DNA of 64,000 bases from Seison nebaliae. Its lineage: Eukaryota; Rotifera; Pararotatoria; Seisonacea; Seisonidae. Made by a program: the position numbers and the translations under genes. The DNA lies in contig JALJEE010002316.1 of the NCBI GenBank assembly GCA_023231475.1, positions 62,001-126,000 of the forward strand, given 5' to 3'. Below, piece by piece: positions 26,109 to 38,500 of this stretch. Within the stretch, counting starts at the first letter, position 1. The number at the start of each line of letters is the position of its first letter. Below the pieces are notes generated by a model that worked only from the letters and a program-made list of their open reading frames with translations, did not search any database and was not told the origin of the DNA.

Positions 26109-29100
26109 TTAAATCAACCAATTTGGTGTCAGTTGCAAATGTTTCAGTTCGATAAATTCTTCGATCTTTCTATTCAACTCTTTCGCTTCCGGTTCGAAAA
26201 TGATACGCACATTCTCCGCCAACCAATGAGTCAACGAACAATTATTCTCGAACATCTTTATTTTATTCCTATATTTCTTCCTCTTCCATTCCGACGTATT
26301 CTCATTACCAGCTAGAGAAAAAAAATAACAATTAAATTATTTAAATTACAGAAACATATTCACCTTGTAATTGATAGGCGAGATAATACAAAGCCGATTG
26401 TGTAGTACTCATAAAAGGATGTTTTGGTTTTAGTCGTCCAACTCTAAACAAAGCCTTCCCAATCGCGTTCGCTACCGTCTGTTCCAAATAGCCTAAGGTT
26501 GGCAGATCTTTTAGACACAATTCCACTTTGGTCGGAGGTAATTTTTTTGGAACTAATAAATTTATATATTTCCATGGTGTCCTATACAATCGATGAAAAT
26601 ATTCGGTTTGTGTTGGAACTATAAAATTTTGAATATTTTAATATAACTTCATAAATTTTTCTCTTTGTATTTCCGAAGCGAAACAATGAAATCCGTTATT
26701 ATATTCCGCAGCAAAATTATTATTTCCTAACACCAAAGCGTCATATCTGTCGTATTTGGGATTGAAAAATGCTTGATTAGCTAAATAAAAATTTAACTTG
26801 CAAAATCCGTCAACATAAGTGACGGAACAAAAACCGCCGAAAACTGGATTGTTCGCATAATTGATAATTTTCGGTAATAAATGGTTTTCCGGTAATGGTC
26901 TGTCTGCCATTTTCCCTAAATATTTCATAGGATCTTCCATGAATTTGTTCGCATACATTTCATTTCGAAAACGATAATACTCATTTCCAAATTCGACGAC
27001 ATGTTGAAAATGTGGAACTAGTCGATTACAATCGATAAGTTCGTTGTCTTTTGTATAGGACACGGGACAATATGATCCGAACGAACATAAACGAGATAAG
27101 ATGGCATCTTTATGAATCCCAAGATCGCTCACCATGGCCGGTTGATCTATTATTTCCGTGAAAAATTTCCATAAAATGAAATTAACAATTAATAATTCAA
27201 ATTTAACTTTTCAACACATTAAAAATAAATTTTCTCAACGATTCCATCCGTTTGAGGACGATATGATGACTGGTGTGCCAGACATGCCAGATACTTTTAG
27301 ATGCATCGATTCTCTCCAAAATTCTGATATCATCATTAAAATAAGAAATGACGGCATTCATTTCTTTCTCCCACAACGAATATTTCAACGCAATTATTTC
27401 CGGTGAATCATGTGCCACATAAAATCTTAAAATTTTTATATCAATATAATAATCAATAGATTAGATGATTTTTATGATGATTTCAAAAGGAGAATAATAT
27501 TAACCGATTTTCACGACTTCGATCGATAATACATCGTTTAATGCATTCATTCGAATTGACATTAAGAGAAAGAACCACATTCGGTATGATATTTGCATCT
27601 CTCATGCATTTCAGTTGTTGGAAGTTAGTTGGAAAACCATCAAAAACGCATCTTTATGAAAAATGATTATTTAACACATAAAAAAATATTATGATAAAAT
27701 GAACCCTCTAGTATTACATTGAGAATTTAGCATGACATATTGTAATCCAAAAATAATCAAGTCGTCCGGTACACTCTCGCCTTTATCCAAATACTCCAAC
27801 ATACTTTGACCGATAGAAAATAATTTTTGTCGTTTCATTTCCCGTTCGTACATTTTTCTCGCGATTTGGAAATCCGACATTGGTTCCGTCGTTTCGAATG
27901 TCACTGGTTCATTGATTAATTGTCGAATAATTCCACCCAGACTAATTCTAACCAATCCGTACAATTCACAAAATCGTAATGCCACTTAAAAAACGGAAAA
28001 TTATTTAAAAGAAGAAAAATCGTTAACATGTCGTTCTTCCGGATTTGGGTGGTCCAATGATAGCAATACGCATGGGGACGGAAGGAAATGGTGCGGATTG
28101 ATCGGTGTATTTGAGAGGATTTTTTTGGAATAACGAACGATTTTCAGCTGAATTGAAATAATAAATTTTACTCTTATAAAGTAAAGGGAAAGTGTTTGTG
28201 GATGGAAATTTGGGATTTTCTCCGACCGTTTCCAATTTGATATTTTCTTCTGAATTCTCTTCATTCTCCGAATCATTTTCATCTATCTCTTGCACTGATG
28301 ATAACTGAATTTTTTTGATAGCTGGTTCCAAATACGGAAAATTCAATTCCTTCACATTCGGTATTGGGAGGACGGTGGTATCGATGGGTGATTGATCTTG
28401 AAATTTCGACAAAGTACAATAACCAATATCTAAGAGATCTTGTGCGACAGTATGAGTAATAATAGTCGATTTTTCCTGCATCGAAATACGATTATCGAGA
28501 TAAAATTGTAATTGTTTCTCAAGTCGTTTCACCATAATCTGTTTATTCGTATTGGTATTTATGAGTTGATAATGTATTCGATTCTCTTGGAAACCTTCTT
28601 GAATTACTGTCAATTCCTCTTCTTGACTTTCGAGTAAAGTTATAATTTCTCCTTTCATTCGTTCTTTAGCATCAATTTCAGTTTCATCAACTTCGTCTGT
28701 CTCCTCATCATCTTCATCATCAGGTAATTCGTTTTGTAACGTCTCTTCAATTTCTTCTGGATCCATTTCTTCCTCTTCTAATTCTGCTCGTCGTTTATCG
28801 ATCAATTCTTGACGTTTCATTTGTTGTTCTTCTCTTTTTTGTGTTCGACGTTCTTGTTTGACTTTTTGATAATTCTTCCAATTTTGTAAACGACCTGGTA
28901 ACAATCTTTTAACAGCATCGATATGTGAATTGTTAAATTGAATGACACAATCAGGAATTAAATTATTCTCCACCATTCCAGTCACATGTTCGGAATTGAT
29001 TGGGCAACCTTCTAAAATAATTCCTCGATTTGTATATGGAGTTTTCGTCCACCAATTACTCAATAATTCAATTACACATTCATTCGATAACATTTCCCCG

Positions 29101-32100
29101 TCTAATAAATAAGTTTTGATCGATTCCTCATTTTCACTCAATTCAACTTTCTCATTCAACGAATCTTTTTTCGAATCTTCTTCTTCCGTCTCATCGTCGG
29201 AGATCATCGGCTCTGCATTCTCATTCAATTCGGCGTTATAAATGTTATCGGTGAAATTTGGCATTCTCTGTTTCATCTTCTCTACGAGATATTCTCGAAA
29301 TTGAATATGAATCAATCCATATTTCTTCGCCAACTCTTTTGCACACAACGACTTTCCACTCGCCTTCGTTCCAATAATGAGGAATTTTGGAGGAATTTTC
29401 AAATCTTTCAAATCGATATAATCCTCCGGATTCTCAGTGAACAACTCTTTATTTTCTTCAGAGAAGAAGTAGTACGTTTTACTTTTATATTTCACTGCTA
29501 ATTCATCATTGACTGGAATGTAAATATGATGATTTTTCAAAGCAACCGGACAATAATTGAATGTGTTCGGACCCAATTGAACTTCTTCGTCTTCCTCTTC
29601 TTCAGCAACTGATTCATCCTCTTCTTCCATTTCATCACCTTCCTGATCTCCCGATAAATCCTCCACCTTAAATTTGAACGGTTCTAAATATTTTTATCAT
29701 CACTCCCATTTATCATCAATATGGAAAATGGTAACTGTAAATCAAATCTCCAATATTATTGCACATGTCAGATGAGACTTCGAGAACGATCGGAGCAAAA
29801 GTTGTCGATACCATCGATTCCGTATTGTGCCATGTATTCATCTGTTTCGTCACTTTCTCAGTGAACTCATTAATCGGTGCCACTGATGGAACTTCATCCT
29901 GGAAAATTTTAAAATTAGAAAAATTTTAAATTGAATTCAAATTTATTCAAAAAAATTTTATATAACTTTAGTATCATAAATAAATGGAGTTTCATCGAAA
30001 TCGATATCTGTTTATGGTAAAAAAAAAAAGTTCAAAAAAAAGCATCAAATATTCCAAAAATATGAACTTGATTCTGCTACATTCTCCAATTCTTCCTCTT
30101 TCAAAGCAAGTTCTTCTTTAATCTCTTCGATCATTGTTTCAGTTTTGTCTTCAAAACAAATTTTGAAAAAAATGTGAGATTTCGAAAAAATCAGTAACTG
30201 ATTTCTGATTTGATATCGTTCAATCTCTCTTCCGTTTCATCGTTCTGTTCTATCTGGACTGGTTGTGGATCTTCTTCCGGTTCTTTCGAATTATCTGATT
30301 CCTGTTCCTTCTCTTCAGTCGACTCTTCTGGCAATGACACTACTTGTTCATTGGGTGCAACCTGTTCATTCGCCGATGAAGTGTCGCCACTTTTCTCATC
30401 TGATTTTACACTTTTCACTTCAAATTTCTCTTTCTCTTCTCTCAATTTATCGAGATTATTAATCATTTCGTCTCGTCTCGTTTGTAAATCGGTAATCTGG
30501 TTACTTATCAAATCTCTCTTCTCCGCACTACCAACATAAAATGATTAATTAATTCAAATTTGAATAAGCAAATCTCTCTAACAGTAATTCATTAACTTTC
30601 TCCACTCTCAATTGCGCCAATCGTTCTTTCTCCTCCTTATCAATCCATTCCTTATTCTCATCATAATATCGTTGTTTAATAATCGAATGATTCGTGTCTT
30701 CGTCTTTCAAGAAAATATATTGGTCAATCAATTTCCGTTTGGATGGATACTTCTCATCTAACATTTGCCAAACATCGCTAGGTATATTGAAATTGTCGAA
30801 AACGAATCCTTTCGTTTCTAAAAAAATATTCTTATTTTAAATTATTAACTGAATTGGGAAGAAACTTGATTTTTCTATACTTTCAATTTTCTTTACAATT
30901 AATTCGAAAATGACTTCGGGTGACAAGGGAGGATCATATGTCTCTTCTACTCGACGAATAGCTTCAAAAACTTCGATTATTTCCGGATGATCATCAGTTA
31001 CCTAAAAAATCATTTTTTAATTTTTAAATTTTAAATTTTAAAAAATAACTTCAAGTAATTTCATGTCACTAATATAAACATATTTCTCAGTATTTCCATA
31101 TAATTCGAATGCTTTCTGCAACGGCATATTTTCATCCATACATGGATCATTTTCGATAACGGCTTGCTCATTCATCAATTTATTCACTTCTAATTCTTTC
31201 ATTTCTCTCGTCAAATTCAATATCTCCTCATCAGTCACATCACTTACATCGCCAGTCTTCACACTATCATTCTCTTCCACTTTCTCTTCTTCTTCTTCTT
31301 CTTTCTCTTCTTCATCTTTCGCTTGTTCTAACGTCCCTTCAACATTCTCTTGTTCTTCACTATCCTCCTGAATTTCCGATGAGATTTCTTGTTGTTCACT
31401 ATACTCCAAATTATCTGAATCTTCCACTTTCGTCTCTTCTTCTTCATCACCTGTCTGATTAGCAGGAACATCTTCATTGAGCTTCTTCGAATCTTCTTCT
31501 ATTTTTTCCTTTTCGATTAATCGTTTCAATTTTAGAATTTGTTTCTTCTTTTGAATTAATTGATCTCTTGCTGCCGATTTCAAATCCGTTTTATTCTTAG
31601 CGATTGCCGTAGAAACTCTTTCCTTTATCTCGTTAATTACTCGAATTTTCGCTCTTTTCAATTCCTCCTCTAAATGAATCCGCTTCAATTCATCAATTTT
31701 CGGTTGCAGCACATCGTCATAATCGATCAATTCACCGTCAAATTGAGACGCCAATACTCGTGAAGTGATCGTCCTGCCTGATTTGTCTGTTCCGCCAACT
31801 GCAAATCTTGGAGGAACAACTAATCGCTCCGAATATTTCAATGGATTTGCCAGAAATTTTTCCCGATTTTCGTAACTCGCTAACAAATAAATTTCTCCTC
31901 GATATCTGAAACATAATTTGAATTGATAAATAATTCGTTAACGACGGAAATCGACTAACACAACAGCATTAATTGGTTCACCTTCCGTACAATTACCTTC
32001 ATATATCGCCACCGGACAATATTTTTGAAATTTACTTCGTTTCCATTTATATTTCGAGCCCAAAATTTTCCTAGTTTCCAAAAATTTGAACAAATCTTCC

Positions 32101-33644
32101 TCCTCTTCGAATTGTTCCAACGACTCATCAGTTCCTTCCTCACTTTCTTCTGATCGTGTCTCCTCTTCTTCTACTTCATCTTCCTGATCTGAAACTTGGC
32201 TTTCCGTTTCTTTCACTTCACTTTTTGGTAGTTTCGGTTTCGTTTCTATTGAGAATAAATAAATTTTTGAAAAACACAAGAAAAATATTGATAAAACTAA
32301 ATAAAGCGATTGGTTTAGGAACAGGACGTACGTGAATTAAACGAGCGATCAATTGTTGGAAAAGATGATCTGCCTCTAAATTTCCATTCAACTGAATAAT
32401 TTGACCCTTCTCAAACACTTTCTTCAAATACATATATTCCTGTGATAAATTCATTTTAATGATTTAAAATGTGGGAATTTGAATAACGTCGAAGACATGC
32501 ATAAAATTCTTTTCATAACATTTGATTTCCATAAGAACATTCGATTCCGTATCTTGTTCTCTGAAAACGAATTTATCTCTCAAATTCTTCATATCCTGTA
32601 CTTCCGTCTGATTACCGTTTTATTGATATAATACCGTTAATATTAATCAATCAAAGTAGAAACTTCATTTTCCATTTCTGATTCATTTAGTCTCATTTCT
32701 TCTTCTTCCTCTTCCTCTTCTTCGACTTCATCAACATCCGTCTCTTTTGATTGTTTCTTCTTGATTTCAACATAGTCACTAATATTAAATTTCTTCAAAT
32801 TCAACATGAAAAATTGAGTTAAGTAGAAAATTTCTTACTTTAATTTGTGTAAATGTTTCATATCGATGAACGATGTGTGTCTCAGGATCCAACATTTGTT
32901 TCGTTCTAATCTCATATAAATCTTTGTTTTCTATCTGTAATTTTTTATTCAATTTATGAATTTTTATTCCATTTTTCAAATGAAACTTTAATATCAATGA
33001 TATAATCGGGAAGAAGTGGCCACAAATGAACGAAATCCAGTTGATTTTTTAAGTCGGTGAAGTTGTTTGCCGTTGACGGGAAATCATCCAATACATATCC
33101 TTTATTTATTTTTTCGTGACTTAAATTTGATTTTCACAATTTTCCTAACCTGAAAACAGAACTTTGGGACTTCTAATTTTCTCGGTTAGAATGGTCATTA
33201 TAATCAATGTGGAAATCGATTCTCCACGTTCCAATAATTTTTTGCATTTAGTTCCGATTTCCGAACCATTCTCTAAATATTCCGCAATTAAATCTTTCGC
33301 TAGTGGAAGGAAAATTGAATTGCCTTTCTTTATTTTCAACAAAGTTAACGATTCAGATAAACTGCTTCATATTCTTCTGCTAATTTCTTAGCTAAGGCAC
33401 TTCTTCCACATCCCGGTTTCCCAATTACCAAGAAACATGGTGGAGTTTCCTGATTTTCTGAAAAAAGTTTTTTGACAGTCGGTGGAATCCAATAACGAGT
33501 CTGACTAGTCTATAACATATACACAATTTGGAATAATTTATAGAAAATATTTAAATTATTATTCAATTCAAATATTTTAACTTGAATCACAGAATCGGCG
33601 TCGTCACTCCTCAATTCGGTGATTTGAATTGCTTTGCTCTCCAT
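26109..33644 (-). CDS. AK9: Adenylate kinase 9-like multidomain nucleotide kinase, 23 exons
   Basis: Inferred exons, high to low: 33644-33582, 33509-33363, 33327-33150, 33099-32987, 32934-32839, 32759-32664, 32595-32488, 32439-32298, 32245-31960, 31905-31050, 31001-30881, 30817-30583, 30527-30199, 30148-30068, 30007-29967, 29898-29736, 29683-28028, 27984-27705, 27651-27505, 27425-27208, 27146-26648, 26581-26364, 26311-26109. These sum to 6276 nt (2091 residues); human AK9 is about 1900. Four P-loop modules are visible: GKPGCGRSA, GGTDKSGRT, GTKASGKS and GPPKSGRTT. NMP-kinase signatures include GGYVLDDFPS, KGFVFDNFN and RGCVFDGFP. Between and after them are Cys-containing YHS-like modules (KYCPVAIYEGN, FNYCPVALKN, SYCPVSYTKD, GFHCFASE...KFMKTPWKYI). 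The family phosphorylates nucleoside mono- and diphosphates with ATP; long acidic linkers separate the modules. The 35 bp intron at 33328-33362 and the acceptor of the exon starting at 32759 are the least certain junctions. Confidence 0.88.
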
Positions 33645-34185
33645 TCAATTATTAGAATAAAACTAATTTCATTATTTTACTAAATCAGTTGTTAATTATT
33701 CGTAACTCGTTCTAGTGATATAGCAACAATTATCCTAATCAATTTCACTAAAATTGACAATTTGGAACTTGATCTCTCAAATTAATTTTTCAGCTTATTC
33801 TAAAATCTGCCAAACTAATTGAAATTATGTGTATATGAATAAAACTTTTAATATTTCTTTTCAATTCTTGTTGCATGTTCTTCCAATATGGACTTATAAA
33901 TTTATAAAATAATTGAAAATAATATATATATAGAAGTTAAGAGAAAGAAGTTTTATTTAAAATCTGAAATGTATGAACAAATGTTTGAGTAATAATAATA
34001 ATAATAATTTATGTGTAAAAATTAATTGTGTATACACTGGATGTGGAGTATAAATAGAAGCGAAATTGAGTAGACTTTAGTAGTTTTACTTTTAGTCTTT
34101 TTTTTAGTTTTATTAGTTTAGTTTTTTTTGTTTTTCTTTTTCATTTTTTCTACTGTTCCAAATAAGATAAGTAATTTCATTAGTC
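33645..34185 (+). promoter_or_regulatory. Divergent promoter region with TATA box at 34049-34057
   Basis: The 541 bp between the AK9-like start (-) and the orphan gene start (+). TATAAATAG at 34049-34057 lies about 130 bp upstream of the + strand ATG; transcription would begin near 34080. An AAT repeat occupies about 33990-34008. The TATA assignment rests on motif and position only. Confidence 0.45.
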
Positions 34186-35115
34186 ATGCAAAATGAAGTG
34201 ATGATTGCAATTATCTTGGCGATTCAATGCCTCCTCGTCTTACCAACGATTATCATTCCTCTCTTACAACTCTTCACACTGAAACGATTATGTGAAAGGA
34301 CGAAGTGTCTGAAAAGTATCAAACGATTATTGAAACAACATTTGGAAAAGAGGACGAAAGACATAATTTTCATAAATGATCTTTATCAAAAATTAGGAAT
34401 AGGGAACGTGAAACAACAAACGTCAATAGGAGAAATGAAGAAAGTGATGGAGATAACGGAAGTTATGGATGAGAAAGAGACGAAAAGTCTCTCTTGTAAG
34501 AAGGAAGTAGTTGGTAAGAAACGAGGAAAAAAGGTGAATTTTTGTCCAATCGATGAACAAATGTCCACTGTCATCTTCAATCATTCATTCCAGTCCTTAA
34601 AATTGGAGCGAATTGTTCCCATCAAATTCTTCATGAGTCTCTTACTCTCATATTTCAAAAAATATCATTATCGAAATATTTATAAGAAAATTAAGAGTCA
34701 TAAGAAAGATTACGACGCATTATTCCATGCCGACGAATTACTAAGATTAACGGAAGGAAGAATTCTCTTCGAAATAATTTCAAAAAAATTCAATTCTTAT
34801 CGAAGAAATAATATGATTGCACTCATTCCACCTAAATCTATCATCCAATATCGATATAAAGTACTCGAACATTACTTACAAATATGTCTACAACGTTTCC
34901 AGAAAGAATATTCAGCTTATCTCAATCGCTCACGAACTACCTCCATCAATTATTGTCCAATGACGAAAACGAACGAAAGAAAAGAAGAAAAACCTTTCAA
35001 AATTAATACTCGAGAAATGAAGAAGAAGAGGAAGCAACGTAAAGCGCAAAGACAAATGAAAAGGCCGAAATATTTCGACATTAACATTGCCCGTTACCAT
35101 TGTCTGCCTTTGTAA
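34186..35115 (+). CDS. Orphan basic protein with N-terminal membrane segment
   Basis: Single-exon frame of 309 codons. Residues 5-30 are a strong hydrophobic segment (MIAIILAIQCLLVLPTIIIP), either signal anchor or signal peptide, followed at once by a Lys/Arg-rich region. The rest is highly basic, with a predicted helical middle (FMSLLLSYFKKYHYRNIYKK) and a poly-basic C-terminus (MKKKRKQRKAQRQMKR). Only scattered cysteines are present. I recognise no family. Support for a real gene: length well above neighbouring chance frames, an upstream TATA box, and a position in the gap between two certain genes. A type II membrane protein with a basic cytoplasmic or luminal tail is inferred. Confidence 0.6.
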   Translation: MQNEVMIAIILAIQCLLVLPTIIIPLLQLFTLKRLCERTKCLKSIKRLLKQHLEKRTKDIIFINDLYQKLGIGNVKQQTSIGEMKKVMEITEVMDEKETKSLSCKKEVVGKKRGKKVNFCPIDEQMSTVIFNHSFQSLKLERIVPIKFFMSLLLSYFKKYHYRNIYKKIKSHKKDYDALFHADELLRLTEGRILFEIISKKFNSYRRNNMIALIPPKSIIQYRYKVLEHYLQICLQRFQKEYSAYLNRSRTTSINYCPMTKTNERKEEKPFKINTREMKKKRKQRKAQRQMKRPKYFDINIARYHCLPL

Positions 35116-35566
35116 AATGCATATGATAAGTAGAAAGAAAAGGGAAAAAGATGAGTAAGTGACAAAAGTTGATTTAAACTTAAAATTTGAAATAAAAAAA
35201 ATAAAAAAATTTTACAAATCACTAATTGTGAGATTTGAAGTGCGTAAACAAATTACTTTTAAATATAGCCCATCCATGTTGAGAGGTTCTTTGTGTATAA
35301 AAGGAAACGGAACAATTTGGAAAAAGATTCAGTTGCCTTTTCTCATTTACATTTGTGTCGTGTCCAAATTTGATTGAGAAATATTTAAATAACGAGAAGA
35401 TTTTCGTACATGTGAAAATCGGACTGAATCCAAATAAACATCAACAAATAAAATATATAAAATTAAAAAAAAATATTATTGAATGAATCATCAGAATCGA
35501 CAAGTTGTTTCTATTTTGATCAACTAACGATAATATTTCTCACGACCACATTAATCAATTGTCGTT
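35116..35566. other. Intergenic region upstream of RPB1
   Basis: 451 bp, AT-rich. No TATA box in a credible position and no gene; it must contain the RPB1 promoter and 5' leader and the 3' end of the orphan gene. Confidence 0.5.
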
Positions 35567-38500
35567 ATGGCATCGATAAATGCACAAATATCTGATTCGG
35601 CTGCTCCTTATCGGACAGTACATCAGGTACAATTTGGCGTACTCTCACCAGAGGAGACTCGAGAGATGTCGGTTGCTGAAATTCAATATTGTGAGACAAT
35701 GGAAGGTGGTCGTCCGAAATTAGGAGGATTAATGGATCCCAGACAAGGACCGGTCGATCGAACATCACGATGTATGACATGTTCGTGTAATACGACGGAT
35801 TGTTGTGGCCATTTCGGTCATATTCAATTGGCGAAACCGGTTTTCCATATTGGATGGTTAACGAAAACTATTAAAGTGTTGAGATGTGTTTGTCATTTCT
35901 GTTCGAAATTATTGATCAAATCAGATCGACCTGAAGTTCTCGCCATTGTAGCAAAGACGAAAAATGCTCCACGAAAACGATTGGAAATGATTTATGATTT
36001 ATGTAAATCCGTCAAAATTTGCGATGTTGATAGTGACGAATCGAAAGAGAATAAGATCGACGAAGAAAGATGTGGAAAACGGCAACCGGTATTAGCACGT
36101 GATGGATTAGATGTGACATTCAAATGGAAGAAAGATAAAGATGAAAATAATGAAGATTATGATACGAATGATCGATTGTTATCGGCAGAACGAGCATTGG
36201 AAATTTTGAGGAAAGTGAGTGATGATCATTCGTTGATTTTAGGATTCGATCCAAGATTTAGTCGACCCGATTGGTTGATTCTCACAGTTATTCCTGTCGC
36301 TCCTTTATGTGTCCGTCCTCAAGTTATTTCATTCGGTACACAACGTTCTCAGGACGATATCACCCATAAATTGGCCGATATTATAAAATCGAATCAACAA
36401 CTTCAACGAAATGAGAGAAGTGGAGTAGCGGAACATATCATTCAAGAAGACATCAAAAACCTCCAATATCATGTAGCAACAATGATGGATAATGAGATTC
36501 CACGAGTACCACCAGCAATTCAAAAATCTGGTCGTCCATTAAAATCAGTGAAACAAAGATTGAAAGGAAAAGAAGGTCGTATTCGTGGAAATTTGATGGG
36601 TAAACGAGTGGATTTCTCAGCTCGAACTGTTATTACTCCAGATCCGAATTTAGGTATTGATCAAGTTGGAGTGCCTAAATCGATCGCTCAAAATTTGACA
36701 TTTCCTGAATTGGTCACACCATTTAATTTACAACAAATGAATGAATTAGTTTCTCGAGGTGATATGTATCCAGGAGCGAAATATATTATTCGAGATACGG
36801 GCGAAAGAATTGATTTACGATTTCATCCGAAAACGACAGAAATCCATTTGAAATATGGTTATATCGTGGAGAGACATATGATCGATGATGATCTCATTGT
36901 TTTTAATCGACAACCAACACTCCATAAAATGTCAATGATGGCACATCGTGTCAAAGTTCTACCATGGTCAACATTCCGTTTAAATCTCTCAGTAACGACA
37001 CCATATAATGCTGATTTTGATGGTGATGAAATGAATTTACATCTTCCTCAAAGTGTTGAAACAAGAGCGGAATTATCTCAATTGATGATGGTACCACGAA
37101 TGATTATCACTCCACAATCAAATCGTCCAGTTATGGGAATTGTTCAAGACACATTGACAGCTGTAAGGAAAATGACGAAACGAGACGTTTTCATTGAGAA
37201 AGAAGATATGATGAATCTTCTCATGTTCCTTCCAGGATGGAATGGTGAATTACCACAAGCAGCAATTTTGAAACCGAAACCGTTATGGACAGGAAAACAA
37301 TTATTCTCATGTATCATTCCAGGAAAAGTGAATTGTCAACGAACTCATTCCACACATAATGACAAAGAAGACGAATCCGAATATAAATGGTTAACACCAG
37401 GAGATACGAAAGTCATCATCGCTAACGGTCATTTAATTTCAGGAATTCTTTGTAAGAAAACTTTAGGTCCAAGTGCTGGTTCTTTGATGCATGTCGTTTT
37501 TATGGAATTAGGATATGAAGTTGCCGCACAATTTTATCGTGCTATTCAAATGGTAGTGAATAATTGGTTATTGATTGAAGGACATACTATAGGAATTGGA
37601 GATACAATTGCTGATGCGACAACTTTTGAAAATATTCAACAATATATTCAACATGCTCGTCGGAAAGTTGACGAAGTAATCGAATCAGCTAATCAAGATA
37701 AATTGAGATTAACACCAGGAAATACATTGAGACAAACATTTGAAAATGAAGTGAATAAAGTATTAAATGCAGCATCGGAGAATACTGGTGGTTGTGCTCA
37801 ACAATCGTTAAGTGAATTCAATAATTTTAAAGCGATGGTAGTAGCTGGATCGAAAGGAAATAAAATTAACATTTCTCAAGTAATCGCTTGTGTGGGACAA
37901 CAGAATGTGGAAGGAAGACGAATACCATTCGGTTTCCGTTGTAGAACATTACCACATTTCACGAAAGATGATTATGGACCAGAATCACGTGGATTCGTTC
38001 AAAATTCTTATTTAGCTGGATTGACACCGACTGAATTCTTTTTCCATGCAATGGGTGGACGTGAAGGATTAATCGATACGGCCGTCAAAACGGCAGAAAC
38101 GGGATATATTCAAAGACGATTAATGAAAGCGATGGAGAGTGTGATGGTGAAATATGATAATACGGTAAGGAATTCAAATGAACAATTAATTCAATTCCGT
38201 TATGGAGAAGATGGATTAGCTGGTGAACATGTGGAATTTCAAAAATTACCCACACTCTTACCATCAAATAAAAATTTCGAACGACGATGGAAATTTGATT
38301 ATACGAACAATAAAATTTTAAGAGATCATCTCGTCGATGATGTCATCACGAATATGCATGATGATAATCGAACGGTTAATTTATTCAATATCGAATGGGA
38401 TCAATTGAAAGAGGATCGAAATCATATTAGAAGTATTTTCAAGACGGCTGATCCAAATGTGGTTCTTCCTTGCAATTTATATCGATTGATCGAAAATGCT

